Shown here: in pieces, positions 11,640 through 23,449 of the stretch
Layout: each line of letters opens with the position of its first letter
How positions within the stretch are numbered: the first letter of the stretch is position 1
NCBI RefSeq assembly: GCF_014805625.2
Contig: NW_023998431.1
Location: 2,531,435-2,595,434, forward strand
Length of the DNA stretch: 64,000 bases
Direction of reading: 5' to 3'
Origin: Glossina fuscipes
Lineage: Eukaryota > Arthropoda > Insecta > Diptera > Glossinidae
Notes under the pieces: generated by a model
The model's database searches: none
Seen by the model: the letters and a program-made list of their open reading frames with translations, nothing else
What the model was told of the DNA's origin: nothing
Translations under genes and position numbers: made by a program

Positions 11640-12780
11640 TTTACAATCCTCAAACATGCATTCTTGAAAGCTAGTCAACCATGACGAAGCCCCTTGAATT
11701 TCGATACGCTTAAGGCCTTTTGAAAAATGAACCACGTATTTTTAATATGAAAACCATACGTTTAGGCTTTCCGTGTTGTTCAGTTAATTTTCATTGGCCT
11801 GGCTGGCAGCTTGAAGGCAGATCTTTGAAGGTGCTCTTCAATCCATTTCACTTTACCGAGATTGCAGTCATTTCAGGAGTCCCTCAAGGCAGCCACTTAG
11901 GACCCATTTTCTTTGCGCTTACATTGGTGATCTGTCATCAATAATTAAATGGTCTCATATCTTAATGTACGCAGCTGACGTGAGTGAAACTTTTCCAGCC
12001 CTTTAATTTCGAGCCGCACTCACGTCTCCTCCAAGATGATTTAAATAGCTTGGTAAGTGGGTGCTCGTTTATAGCATTAAATCAAAATAAATGTAACAAA
12101 TTGTAATTTTCAAGACGAAGTTCGTTCATAACGGAACACTTTAATGGCTCTTTCACGCTGGAAAATGTAGATGCTTTTCTTGATGTTCTGCTGCGACCAT
12201 AACTTTTCTTCAGTTCACATGTCGAACGTACTGTGATCAAACGCTGGGCGAGGGAATTTGACGACTCTTCCGTTACGAAATGACTGTACATGAGTTTGGT
12301 GCTACCTACACTGGGGTATGCCTCGGTCGTATGGTCATCGTCTTATCATTGGCATATTGATTCAATTGAATCGGTGCAAAGCCCTTCCTACTAAATTTAG
12401 ATTAGAATCCACATATCGGTCTTCCACCACACTTGTATTCTTACAATAATCACTCGGGAAGCGTAGGCTTGTCATAAATATTTCCTTCCGGCTTAAGTTG
12501 TCAAATGGTATTATTAACTTATCGGGTTTGCTAAATAAGATTAACTTCAAAGCTTCAATAAGGTCGGAGCTACCTTTTTATAGAACATAGCCAATGTATA
12601 TGCAGATATAAACTTTGTAACCCACTTATGGGCCTTTATAAAAATTTTAATTATGTTTGTGACCTAATTTCTTTAGCGTATGGTCTATGTTCCGCTAAAG
12701 CTATTCTTCCCAACATCCTTGCATTAGCAAGTTGTAGAGTTTTATTCAAATCCTACAGGTTTTGTGCGCAGTAAATGAGT
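11640..12780 (+). pseudogene. Non-LTR retrotransposon (jockey-like) reverse transcriptase, decayed
   Basis: The clearest part is VISGVPQGSHLGPIFF at about 11868-11920, the conserved SGVPQGS(H/V)LGP box of LINE reverse transcriptases. Before it, frames with shifts give FDTLKAF (the DFSKAFD box) and YLKGRSL-type sequence. After it come YADDV-like sequence (ILMYAADV; the second position of the catalytic pair is disturbed), LLQDDLNSLVSGCS, the IKRWAREFDDSSVTK/LYMSLVLPTLGYASVVW region and a weak C-terminus reaching about 12775. Several frameshifts and stops are present. No endonuclease domain is visible upstream, so the copy is 5'-truncated or deleted. RT copies the element RNA at the nicked chromosomal target. 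Confidence 0.85.
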
Positions 12781-14560
12781 CTAAACAAGATATGATTATG
12801 CATATATATAGATGATAGCAACACTATGAACATATCTTGTGAACGAAATTTTCACAAACGCTTGAGAAAGCCGTGGCATTTGGTCAACTTTAAGTAAAAT
12901 CCAAGTTCAGACTTTTCCAAAAACTAAATAAATATTAAATAATAATGAAAATTGAATTCAAAATCACTTTGTCTCAATTGGGATAACAAGCCGCGGGAGT
13001 ACATCTAGTGGTCTTAACGACTTCTTCTGCGAAGAAAGTGGTGTGGCGAAAATCAAAATGACATTAGTAGCAAAAAGCATGTCACAAATCGATTATGTGT
13101 ATGGCACCAAACCCATAACAAGGGATTGTTAATTGATAGAACTACTTAAGAAACATTTAGTTTACTAAAATACAAATTCAACATTTGTAGCCGTAGTGTA
13201 TCAGTATTTTAACAGATTTATACAGATTTAAAATATTCCTTTTAAAGCTTAAAAGTTTATTTTTGTTTTCGCTCTGTGAACTTTTCAATTGTTACCTGCC
13301 ATCTACCTTTCACTGCGAAGGGTATGAACATATGTGCAATACAAGTGCAATAAGTATGAGTCAAAGACAAACATAAAAGTCGGATGTCGGTGATAAAATA
13401 ATGTTTTTCACCTACTTAATTCTTAATTAGTTAATTAAGTCACACAATACAGGCAATTAAATAGGATTTAGTTCAAATATTCATATAATGTATCCTTGAA
13501 TGTTTTTTGATTCCTTTTATAATTGAAATAGCAAGATTTCGAAAGCTTTCTTAACCTTAACATGTAAAGCGAATGTGTTGCTTATGAAATCAATCATACA
13601 CCAGCTGCCATTTCCTCAGCACGCTCTCCCATCGCAATAAAATTTTTATGGCCGCAGGCTTTTTTTACACTTTTTTCGAACTTAAATATATTAAGTAAGA
13701 ACGACGGCGGCAAGAATTATATATATCCTACAGCAGTTCACAACGACTCTCGGAATAAACGGCACTGTATGGAGATTTCCGGTAAATGTGGTTCGATCGA
13801 ATCCACTTTTAATACGGCTCGTTTTTAAGCGTAATTATCTCACTGAATTTGAGTCCATGCAAATATCGCGGTAATGTCGATATTTAGATCGAACACAAAA
13901 ATAAATGGCAGGACAACTAATTAGCCTACGATAACATCGTCTAATGCTGTTCTTTACTTATTTTCTTGATGAAGCAGATACGTCCGTTATGAAACGGGAC
14001 TTAAGAAATGGTCCCATCCGATCCAAATATTTCACGTTTATTACGTATGCTAGAATATTAATTTCTGGTGACTTTTGTGAAAAAATATTAAAAGTTTTAC
14101 AATTACATATAAATATACTTCAATTATCCAATGGGACGTTATATAAGCAATAGTCATAAGGAAAGTTCATTTCAATGCTTATACTCTACACCAGTAGTAG
14201 TACAGGGTATATTTGGTTTTTGCGGACGTATGTAGCGCACGGAAAGGCTTATGTAGCGCCACCTTTCATAATACCAATCGATTTAGTATCAATTCTTGAA
14301 AACGGTGTAAGGTTGTCCATATACTATTGCGCTTAACCTACGGGTCGCGTTTTTTGAGCTATACTGAACGTTGTTGATTGGATTGGACCATTTTTATGAT
14401 CACTCCCAAAACAACGTCTGATTTTGAAAAACTCGTTCCATGAAAAAAATTTGTAATACTCGATAAAACTGGAGCGTATTATTTATTTCAAATTGGTTAC
14501 GGAAAATAAATTCCAAGCAAATACTAGAAAAACTACAAACCTGCCAAAACTTAAATTTAA
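12780..14560. other. No supported gene
   Basis: AT-rich sequence. A frame near 12985-13130 is open for about 45 codons but matches nothing I recognise. A region near 13690-13920 has repeat-like character (AGAACGACGGCGGCAAGAA) that I could not assign. Confidence 0.35.
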
Positions 14561-14695
14561 GCTAATACTATTATTAATAATAATAAAACCATTTAAGAAT
14601 TATGTAACCATCTAGTGCTCATCAATTACGTGCATTATGTAACATGACAAAACAACTCATTATATATATATGTATATTCATTATATAGTACATTT

Positions 14696-15070
14696 TCAAC
14701 TTATAATTATATTTTTAATTGTAGCAATGGAATCAGCAAACTGATCAATGAGGTAGTAATTTCTATTATAAAGCCCACATAGCAAGCTAAACGGACTAAG
14801 CGTTAGATAATTCTCGCGGCAGTGAGCGAGTCCCAAAGGAAGATATCGTTGTAAGAACTGACCCGGAACCCTGATGTCGACAATGTTTAATAGATGAGAA
14901 GAGGAAACCCGGCCCGGAATCAATTTAGTCATAAAAAACACCACAAGCACTTCCATCTCCTAACCAGTGACGGTAACAGCATCAAGTTAAGTCTGCTTTC
15001 ATATGACAGAAGAATTCCAGCGGTATCCCATGGCAGATCACGTCAAACAGAGAGAAGAAAATTTTTCAGG
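14696..15070 (-). pseudogene. LINE ORF2 C-terminal region
   Basis: The translated minus strand gives LPSLVRRWKCLWCFL in one frame. From 14956 to 14696 it gives VFFMTKLIPGRVSSSHLLNI, then VDIRVPGQFLQRYLPLGLAH, CRENYLTLSPFSLLCGLYNR and a stop. This pattern (MTKLIRGEV..LL..I.IR.P.R..R.., then a short LL/FN tail) ends ORF2 of jockey-type LINEs. The last 86 codons are open, which makes this the best-preserved coding segment of this copy. Confidence 0.75.
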
Positions 15071-15259
15071 ACAGACACAATTCGATTAACGTGACATAGA
15101 CAACAAAGTGCCCGCACACAAAGAACCAAATTTATCGAACGGACTCTTGGTTGATTTAACCGGAGATGATGTAGAAATGACAGAGAAAGCGTTGCTATAA
15201 ATAGCGGACAGATCATGATAATTTGTTTTCTTGAATAAATATTTCCTGACACTCGACAC

Positions 15260-15840
15260 TTACTTACTGAAGCTCTTAACTAGAAAGTCAGTCAGGTGCA
15301 TTAAGAGACTTGGATGGCATCTTTTATCCGGTGCAATAAATGACTCGACTCGACAGGTATGTGTCGTTGCGTTGTTAGAGAACACCAAGTTTACTAACTT
15401 ACTATTAACGATTGGGAATGTAGTTATGCTGAAACAAACATCATTCCCAGATTTCACCAGGGAACGTCTTAAACAAGGAGGGAAAAGAATTAAGCGTGTA
15501 ATAGCCAATATACTCATTGAGACTCTATGTGACATGCGGTAAGTTAAAGTCTCCCAGCATTAATATGAAACCACAAGATTTAGGATGCAATTGCGCCAGT
15601 TTAATCAAGCGTGTATGCTCTGTGTAAACATAAGTGTCAGACGAGGATAGAGTGTACGATACCGTTACAAAGAGGAAGGAGATATTGTCAGTTTTAATCA
15701 TAGCAGCGACAAATTCCACGCCAACCGGTTCGGAGTATGTCGCAAGGACAGCTGGTAGCAACTTTTTTACAGCGATTAGCACACCACCATCGTTCTTGTA
15801 CACCCAATTCCTTCAGAAGGACTGAAAATCCTGCCAACAA
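15260..15840 (-). pseudogene. LINE apurinic-type endonuclease domain (start of ORF2)
   Basis: In the minus-strand frame 15803-15525 the translation contains GGVLIAVKKLLPA, then VEFVAAMIKTDNISFLFVTV, then FILMLGDFNLPHVT. GGVLI(A/Y) and GDFN are signatures of the endonuclease/exonuclease/phosphatase fold that LINEs use to nick target DNA; the Asp and Asn of GDFN belong to the active site. Downstream, in frame 15535-15260, KLVNLVFSNN and FIAPDKRCHPSLLMHLTDF match the segment linking endonuclease and RT. At least one frameshift or small deletion separates the pieces. Confidence 0.8.
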
Positions 15841-16159
15841 ATCCCCGCATCATTAACAGTTGGCTTAAGCCAATTTTCAATTAATTAGAAGCACAATGTC
15901 ATAATCCCAGTCAATAATATTAATACGTAAGTTATTAGATTATGTGTTGTGGCCACGTACATTCTGGTAAAGGACAGTAAGTTTATCAGTTTGTTTTTTG
16001 GACCCTCCGCGGAATGCACCACTCTTATAAACGGAGCTCTCGTTTAGCGAGGTGAAAATTCTTTAACTGAAGCACCCTCAGGCCAGAAACACAAATTTAA
16101 CGGACGATTAAACAGTGAGGGTGGCATTAAAATTTTAAAAGACGATATTTCTCAAGACT

Positions 16160-16830
16160 GGTCAGGATTGCACATAAAAACTATAATATTCCTCATCTCA
16201 GCATCTGACACCATTTTCTTCTGGCTGTAACCAAATATCATATTCGTTGTTACGTTCGATGCAAAACGCATCGAAATGAATAGAGCTTTACACCCAGGAA
16301 TGAACATAAGATCGTTCCCTGTCTGGTCAGACGCACTAGTATGCGAAACCTGAGCACCTAGTTCAAGCTGGCTCACTGGATGCTGCTCGGCTGCAACGGA
16401 CAGTATATGCAGCATCATTAATGGTAGAAATAATGTTTTCCGCTGGTTGATGAGCAGTAACCAAGGGTAAAGAAATGTCGCCCCCAAACGATGAAACGGC
16501 GCATTGGCATAGCCGGACGTGCTGGAGAACGCAAATCACTATAACCATGCACCACTAATCGCTAGGTTTCCTTTCGATGCCTATTCAGCCCTTTCAAACA
16601 GCTTACAGCCATTGATGGAGCTCTGCAATTTAATAAATTTATCAGTTAACTTTTTCATACCCTTACACAGATCACTGACACCATTCTGTATCTGCTTGAA
16701 TAGCTTCTGAAAATCAACATCAATCATTCCGGCAATTTCCGGCATGGTCCAACTCTGCCTACCACTAAAGCTACCACATTTAGAGTGGGCTAAATTGTCA
16801 CACACCCAACACAGTAAAAAACGATGAGGC
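16160..16830 (-). pseudogene. LINE ORF1 with PHD-like zinc finger, decayed
   Basis: The minus strand near 16830-16760 encodes CVGC and then, after a TG-dinucleotide slip, CDNLAHSKCGSFSG, the first half of a PHD-like C-x2-C...C-x4-H-x2-C finger. The expected W-x-C-x2-C end is missing. It is followed by FQKLFKQIQNGVSDLCKGMK and KLTDKFIKLQSSIN, a helical segment also found in the LINE at 36.4 kb. After further frameshifts the segment 16487-16152 ends with RFASNVTTNMIFGYSQKKM and VSDAEMRNII. ORF1 proteins of this type bind the element RNA; the PHD-like finger is typical of some jockey/CR1 lineages. Confidence 0.7.
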
Positions 16831-16950
16831 TGGACTTACTTACAATGTCGAAAAATACAATCCACACTAACATAAATAATGAGAAATAAAAAAATATAAA
16901 AAAATTATTATTATCCAAACTAATTAATGTTATTTAAACTTATATAGCCA

Positions 16951-16989
16951 TGCTGCTTTTGCTGCTGCTGCTGTTGTTGTTGTTGTTGG
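16951..16989 (+). repeat. (TGC)n/(TTG)n compound microsatellite
   Basis: TGC triplets grade into TTG triplets. It lies just upstream, in minus-strand sense, of the LINE ORF1 remnant, where it would be a CAA/GCA run. Confidence 0.85.
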
Positions 16990-17059
16990 TATTGTTCTTA
17001 CTATAATAAATGAATTTAAAAAATTCGGTTTAGGGGAGCAAATGTACTGAACCTCGAAA

Positions 17060-17265
17060 ATTCGAACTTGTGCAGAAGGATCGGAGGTGGTGCAAAAGCT
17101 TGCCTGTCTGTAATGTGATTACGTCTATTTCAATAAGGTACGACCTTGTTCCAAAATATGCCAGTGTAACAAATTTCGACTTGTCATTTGAACATAGCTT
17201 AGATGACAGACAGACGGACAAGCCTAGATCTATCTGGAAAGTGATTCTGCATCGACCGGTATCGT
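17060..17265 (-). repeat. INE-1-like interspersed repeat, diverged
   Basis: Contains AAAATATGCCAGTGTAACAA, then ACAGACAGACGGACAAGCCT about 60 bp later, matching the GTTCTTGCAAG.../CAGACGGACAGACGGACATG spacing of the family on the minus strand. The remaining blocks are too decayed to align by eye. Confidence 0.4.
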
Positions 17266-20200
17266 AAAGCCTTTTTCGGTATCTTAAGGCCTTTTGGGTA
17301 CTGCACACATCCGCCGAACCTGATATAAGTAATCTACGGCACAAGACTACTGACGCGACTTCCAACTTTAAACGCTGGCGGATTTTTGTCATAACGTTAT
17401 CTCTTGAGTACGAAGATCAATGCTTTTCATTTTGTTAACATGATTATTTTAAATTTTCACTAAAAAATCCAGAGATGACTGTTATTGGTTGGTTTAAAAT
17501 AAAACCTTCAGTATTTGTATCAATTATAAGCCTTGGTTCACATGTTTACCAACCATTGATGAACGTTGTCTAAACATACGTCATATGTAAAAATTTAATT
17601 GCATTTTACTGCCCGCAATAAAAATAAATTTCTGATTGCTTAATCCAAGCAATAATATCAATATTGTTGTCATACCTCTCCACCATCGCAAATATATTAA
17701 TTGCATTATGTTTGTATTGGCAACGCATCTCAAAGGCCTTAATTAAAATGACGACACATATTGCGATTGCGATAAAGTAAACACAGTTTTTTATCTCTTT
17801 TCTTAGCGGCCGGCATTTGACATTCATAGTGACTTTCATTATTAGTCAAACAATGCCTATTTCTCATTTGCTACAAGTGTTCGATTTTGAGTTCCGCGAG
17901 TTTAATTTCGACTGCTTCTTCTTTTCACGAGTAAAGAAATAAGTAATACAGAAGACGAAAGAGTGACGGAAAGGCACTGAGATGAGTGGAAATGTTCAGA
18001 GAGGACGAGGAAGAATTAGTCTGTTCATGTGGCAAGAGCAAGAACAGAAAGCTTCGTTGAAATGCTTAATGCAGGCGTTAAAAGGAGAATATTCTACATA
18101 TGAAATGAATATGTTCGTCGTGCGATATTTATTTGGCATCCGTTAGCTTTTTTTTATATTTTATTTTTGTTTCTCACTAAGGGTAGAAGAAACTTGTTCT
18201 CTTCTGGCAACGAATCATGTGTGCAACAACTGCAAACCTGTCAGTTAGCCAGATGGTACTTTTTTGTGCTGATTTATTTAGACGGTCCTATGTAAATGTT
18301 TGTGTCAAAGGCTGAAAAGAAGCATTTCGATTTCGGAGACATCCCACTTCAATTAAAATACTGAGCTTGAGAAAGTGTTCATAACTTTTGGTTTCTTTGA
18401 GGATTGCAAGTTGGAGAAGAACTTTACCTTAATTTAATTGAGGGCTATCACCATCAGCTGCAAAAAGAACATAAGAACTGTGTTCAAACTTTTTGTCGTG
18501 GCTATCCCGATCTAGAGTTCATCAACACCGAGCAATAAACAAACAAACAACATAACTAATAATTAATTCGAGTCAAAATACGTTGCTGATCAAAACTATC
18601 TGGCATTTGTTATTTCTGGGATATATTTTGTTGCGATAGCAGAGGAGGGTCATGGTACTGCGTATCACCGGCAAGGCATATTTAAGATCCAAATAATCCG
18701 TCTCGAATTTTATCTATCATTCTACCAAATATTGAGCCTAAAAGCAGAAAAGCAGATGATATCTCGACACATTTTAGGGCAATTTATTGCAATTATGCTT
18801 CTCTACGTCAAGGGGCTTACAGTGCACTCCCCCCATGCAAAAGAACGAAAAAATTAAAAACATTTTTCGGCTGAGAAGAGCAGAGAAATGCCCTGAATGC
18901 AGGGCATTTAACCAACGAACCGTATAAAATTTTCTCACTTATTAATTGTTTAATTTTATAATTTTTTTATTTTTTGCACTTTGTCACACATTTTGTGATC
19001 TAATGATCTGAATACATGAGGGAGTATTTGTGAAATACCACAATTCTGTGGAATTATGCAATGTGTCATCGTAAATAATTATGTGGTCGTAATTTTACAG
19101 GCACATGGGAAAAAATCAATTATACAATAAAAGTCCGGAGGATGAAAATATGTAGAGTTAAAAAAAAAAAAAGAAGAGAAACGACCACATTAAAAACTAT
19201 TTATAATGTTTATCAAAACCAATTAACGATTCAATGACAACAATAATTTTAAAAAAATAATAAAAAAAAAAAGAAACTCATTTAACTAATGAGAATCGTA
19301 TTAAATGAGTTGCGAAGTCACACTTAGTGGGTGACCACGTATTTTACATGTAGGTATATGTTATATATATTATTGTCATAAAAACTTATGTACATTTAAA
19401 CATTGAATGCATTTTATGTATTTAAGTAATAAATGACATATACATACATAGCTAGTTATAATTACAGTGACACGGGATAACACGAGGATTTTTGACATTA
19501 CTATTGTAAAGGTGACATTATTGTTATATGGATGATGTACACTGCACTATTATGATGCGAATACATACATAGGTGACCAAAGAACACAAATACAAATCGT
19601 GTTCTGAAAAACGAAAATAACTTTTTTTTCGCTTTTATAAAAAATTATCCGCACAAGAAGAGAGGGAAAGTAGTGGAATATGTACCGGGAAATAAATGAC
19701 TGCCAAGTGTCAAATGTGTCATAAATCATTGTCAAATACACGTTCATCAGAGATGAATTCGCCCGAAGGTATTGGTTGTCAGCAGCTTCAATTCTCTGCT
19801 TTATCAGTATAAAGAAGTTAGAAAAACAAAACCATTACTGTCAGATGATATTATCAGACAGACGGATACTTAATGGTCGAAAGACAAACAGTTGTGGTTA
19901 GTGTTACATTTGTTTTAATGATCGTTACCGGAAAATTAGTGCATTTTTTTCTTTCCTTTTTTTTTGGTTTTTTTTTTTTTTTTTTGTTTTCTTAGCTGTA
20001 ATTTATGTACAGGACAATACGGTGCGATTAAGAGAAGAAAAAAAATTTTCGCCTTATGATGAAAATAAACAATTGTATTCCTAAAGCCAAACCAACGTTG
20101 TGGTTTACATAAGAGGCGTTAAATATAAACTCAGCGAGTAGCCTTTAAAATTTTTTAAATTAAAATTTCTTAATTTATTTAAAAAATTAAAGTAATACCT

Positions 20201-21330
20201 AACTCCTTTATTAACTAACGAAAAGCTTAATCGGATTTCTTCATTTCATATCAGGTAAGTTTCGCAACATGCCGCTTATGAACTGTTGGCATCGTAGAAT
20301 GCTGACTACTTTAACCCTATTCCGTACATGTGTCTTTATAACGAACCCCTCTCAATCTCTTATGACAATCATGGGAACAATAAAATGCCAATATTTTTGT
20401 TTTTAGTTTAAATCCATCTATTTGGCGGAACAAGCTATATACAACCATAAATTATTATACACAAGTCACATATTGCTTGATTTCGAATTGTGTAAAAATA
20501 AAAAACAATGCAAAAGATAAAGAGAATTTATTTTTTGATGCAAACTCTGGTTCAGTGAATAGCTCAAAAAAACAAAAATGTTCAAATGTGATTTTGCGAT
20601 TACCCCTCTGAAATGGTATGCACAGCTCCACAATGCATCTCTGCGATACGTTTTGTCGTCGATTTGGTCCTTCTTGTCCAAAGTGGTGGATTCCTTTTGG
20701 ACTCTGAGGCTGTAAAGCACACCGTGAAAGGATCCTTTATAAAACCGAGCACAATTAATTTTGACATGATGAGAATTTTCAAATTTGCAAATGCTTTTCT
20801 TTTCAAGCGACATATAGGAAAACAACTGAAAACACTACAGTAGACGACGATTTACCATTAAATACCATATACCACTGCTCATCGGGCAGTTATTAGTATA
20901 ACGACTTTTCAATATAAGATTAATAAATTTATCTATTGGTATATAAACTTTGCTACTCAAAGCGGGCTCAAAGATATCTTCGATATTTTGTTCATAATAC
21001 TCGAAATAAAATATAAAGAAGAAAATTTTTATAAAGTAGAGTTTATGTGACTGTCGTCTTCCTCTTTTCTGTCCGTCTCTATAGTATCCTTATTAATACG
21101 AAAAGTAGAGTGTTGATACTCTGTCAAAATCTTACTTTCACAGAAGACGTCATTCTTCTGCAAACTGATCAAACTTGGGTATCTGTCTCTTAACTTTTGT
21201 GTTTTTCTTATTGCCAAAATTGAAAGAATACTTTTAGCAAAAGACACTATCACAATTCTATGTTAAAGCAAGCAAAACACACTACACCTCATCACTCTAC
21301 ATTCATTTGTATTCGGACTTTTCAAAATAA
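17265..21330. other. No supported gene; AT-rich with homopolymer runs
   Basis: Contains a T-rich block near 19947-19986 and A-runs near 19160 and 19265. Around 19855-19880 a short CAGACAGACGGATACTTAAT motif suggests an INE-1-like scrap. Opposed open frames at 20466-20843 on both strands show no domain and look like chance. Confidence 0.35.
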
Positions 21331-21475
21331 ATCGTTATATTTTGAATAGCCTCCGCTATTGGGTTAAAACACGTCAGCATATCTAATTTCATCAAAATAT
21401 GTAACAAATAGGGGTGTGTAAGTTGCCTAGAAGAAAACAAGACGGATATACACGCTTAGATCGACTCAGGAAGTA
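21325..21475 (-). repeat. Dispersed repeat, family B
   Basis: TTTTCAAAATAAATCGTTAT, CCGCTATTGGGTTAAAACAC, ATTTCATCAAAATATGTAAC and AAGACGGATATACACGCTT follow the same order as in the longer copy at 22540-22815. The family belongs to the broad class of fly repeats that carry a (A/C)GACGGA core. Confidence 0.45.
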
Positions 21476-21990
21476 GTCCATCCCAAGTACTTCTGGCTTT
21501 TAGAAACCTCCTCTTCAACTTAATATTCATTGTACCATCTCTTACCAAGTGGTGTAGGGAAAAAAAATGTTGGGAATGCCAAATGAAATAAATAAAAAAA
21601 TCAGCTAAAAATCGAAATGAGCTTCACGCCAGTATCTTCTGTACTTAATGCGATCCGCTTGGTTATCATCTTCTAAAGAAATGCATTTTAAAATGAGCGA
21701 AAGATTTGAGAAAAGCGCAAAGTACTCAGATTTTGTTTCAAAAATTTTCTACCTCATTGAAGAACCTTGTACCATGAACCTTTAGCCATGAAACAACATG
21801 AATTGCTCAATCGAAACGCATAAGGTGTTTCAGCTTACTCCATCTTAAGTTTAATATAGCCTTCAATTCCTTTACCGCATTTCTGTGAAGCGACATAAAT
21901 ATCACTGCTGTACATTTGATGAGAACACTCCTCAAATGTGAACTTTCTTCGAATTTCGTAAACAAATATAAGTGAGAAACAAGTGAAAAC

Positions 21991-22500
21991 ATTATAGTCG
22001 GGCAAGGCCATTAAATACTTTCCACCACATTGTCTAAGACAATTCTTAATTTTATTATAGAACACAAAAATTAGATCTTGTTCCTATATAAAGGCATATT
22101 TTTCAAGTGCGTATTAATGGGGAAGCGAGGCCAGAACGCAACCTAATGTACTACGAGTTTAATTCTTACATAGGACAAGATCTAAAAATGGGCGTAGATG
22201 GTCCAAATTTTGTAGAGTTCACTTTTGTACGAAATGACTATTATGGGTCAATCTCCATCATCACATATTAAGACTTAGACTTCTCTGCTCTACAAAGATT
22301 CAATTTTCGTGGAAAACCTTATTAGAGTAGGATCCAAAGAATATTATGGTATAATTTTCATAATAAAACATTGAAAACTAGACCTCTTTGTCCTATAAAC
22401 TTCATTTTTCGTTTTATGAGAGGGGATTCCAAAATATGCACGAGCCGATGCAAAGTTTTCACATCAATTCAGAGTACCGAAACGCTATTACTTAGTCACT
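21991..22500 (-). repeat. Helitron-like dispersed repeat, family C
   Basis: The left edge reads, on the minus strand, GGCCTTGCCCGACTATAATG, matching the ends at 23416-23449 (GCCGGCCTTGCCCGGCTATA) and 60325-60356. The body on the minus strand has TTAATATGTGATGATGGAGA, like TTAATATGTTATGATGAGGA in the copy at 22.9 kb. The terminal hairpin seen in the other two copies is partly lost here. The inner boundary near 22500 is approximate. Confidence 0.5.
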
Positions 22501-22539
22501 TAGTCGTCGAAACTTTGTTATTGTGAACGTTGCAGTCTA

Positions 22540-22815
22540 TTCGCCATTATGACTTTTCAAAATATGGCGTTATATGGAGACTGGTCGGAAAAGTGGACCG
22601 GTCCAAACTGTTTTCAATAGGGTTCGTCCTTCGGATAAAACACGTTTACAAGCGTACCAAATTTCATCAATACATCTTAAAATTCGCGACATGTGGGTTA
22701 AACACAAATTCACATCCATGGACATCAAACGGGCGGGCAGACAGACTGACAGAGAGATCGATTCAAAATCATTTTCTGAATCGATGGGTCTACCTTACGT
22801 ACATTCGCGCAAAAT
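22540..22815 (-). repeat. Dispersed repeat, family B
   Basis: ACTTTTCAAAATATGGCGTT, TTCAATAGGGTTCGTCCTTC, AAAACACGTTTACAAGCGTA, CAAATTTCATCAATACATCT, then GGGCGGGCAGACAGACTGAC and GATCGATTCAAAATCATTTT. Same block order as 21325-21475, but longer. Confidence 0.5.
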
Positions 22816-22869
22816 TTTTCAAAATTTTTCGACAAAACTGTATAATAGTATTTCGTCACTGTTAATCGG

Positions 22870-23449
22870 TATGAAAAATGTGGTCCAGCCGGGGCAATTT
22901 TTCGAACCCCTCGGTTATAACCGTTCCTGCGAAAATCGATTGTTTACATGGTAAAAGGATCTAATTTTGAATATATCAGGGTTAAAATTGGTTCATAGCA
23001 GTAAATTGACATAGAAATCAACCTTACCACATTAGGGCCACATAAGTCTAGTTTTTGCATGTCACCGCATATGAAAATTTTTACATGGCACTAGTTTGAC
23101 ATAAAAAGTAAGGGGATCAAGTTTGAACAACATAGGTCTATTGACTGAACCTCATTCCATATAAGATTTCTCATGAATAGTAATCCCTCTAGAAAAAGAT
23201 TTAATTTTTAATATGTTATGATGAGGACTAGTTCAGCAAACAAATTTATGGTGGGGACTACATTGGTGTATATTACATTAGACCCCAGCATGTATAGTTG
23301 CTATCATGAAAAGCAAGCCTGCACGGAGAGCAAGTCTAATATCTCGTTTTCCATGGAACTAAATAATGTTTGCTAAACTGGGATCACGACGTATGCCTTT
23401 GGATGAAAGTAGTGTGTATTAAAAGGCCGGCCTTGCCCGGCTATAATGT
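22870..23449 (+). repeat. Helitron-like dispersed repeat, family C, with terminal hairpin
   Basis: The 3' end is GCCGGCCTTGCCCGGCTATA followed by ATG. It can fold as a five-pair stem (GCCGG with CCGGC, loop CCTTGC) a few bases from the end, as in Helitron-type termini, which carry a short hairpin just before a CTRR-like terminus. The body shares CATAGGTCTATTGACT and TTAATATG-type blocks with the copies at 21.99 and 59.9 kb. No coding sequence. The 5' boundary is approximate. Confidence 0.55.

Larger units (their letters stand above)
8840..11640. other. No supported gene
   Basis: AT-rich sequence with microsatellites and an INE-1-like terminal block (annotated separately). Two A-runs lie near 10299-10310 and 10396-10407. 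The sequence ACAGGGTGCTTGATAAATTT near 9855 looks like the start of some Tc1/mariner terminal repeats, but I found no partner. Confidence 0.4.
14565..16850 (-). mobile_element. Jockey-like non-LTR retrotransposon with RT domain deleted
   Basis: Reading on the minus strand from about 16850 to 14565: ORF1 remnant (16160-16830), start of ORF2 with endonuclease (15260-15840), then an abrupt change near 15070-15250 to the far C-terminus of ORF2 (14696-15070), followed by a 3' region ending in AT triplets near 14590-14565. The whole RT core, with SGVPQGS and YADD, is absent. The copy therefore suffered an internal deletion of roughly the RT domain. The 3' region runs from 14695 down to the TTATTATTATTAATAATAG tail. 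Many frameshifts show that it is dead. Confidence 0.8.

Noticed and set aside
12985..13130. 45-codon open frame in a slightly GC-richer patch
   Set aside because: No domain or repeat relationship; length is within chance expectation.
20466..20843. Overlapping open frames on both strands
   Set aside because: No recognisable domain in any frame; codon content equals the AT-rich background.
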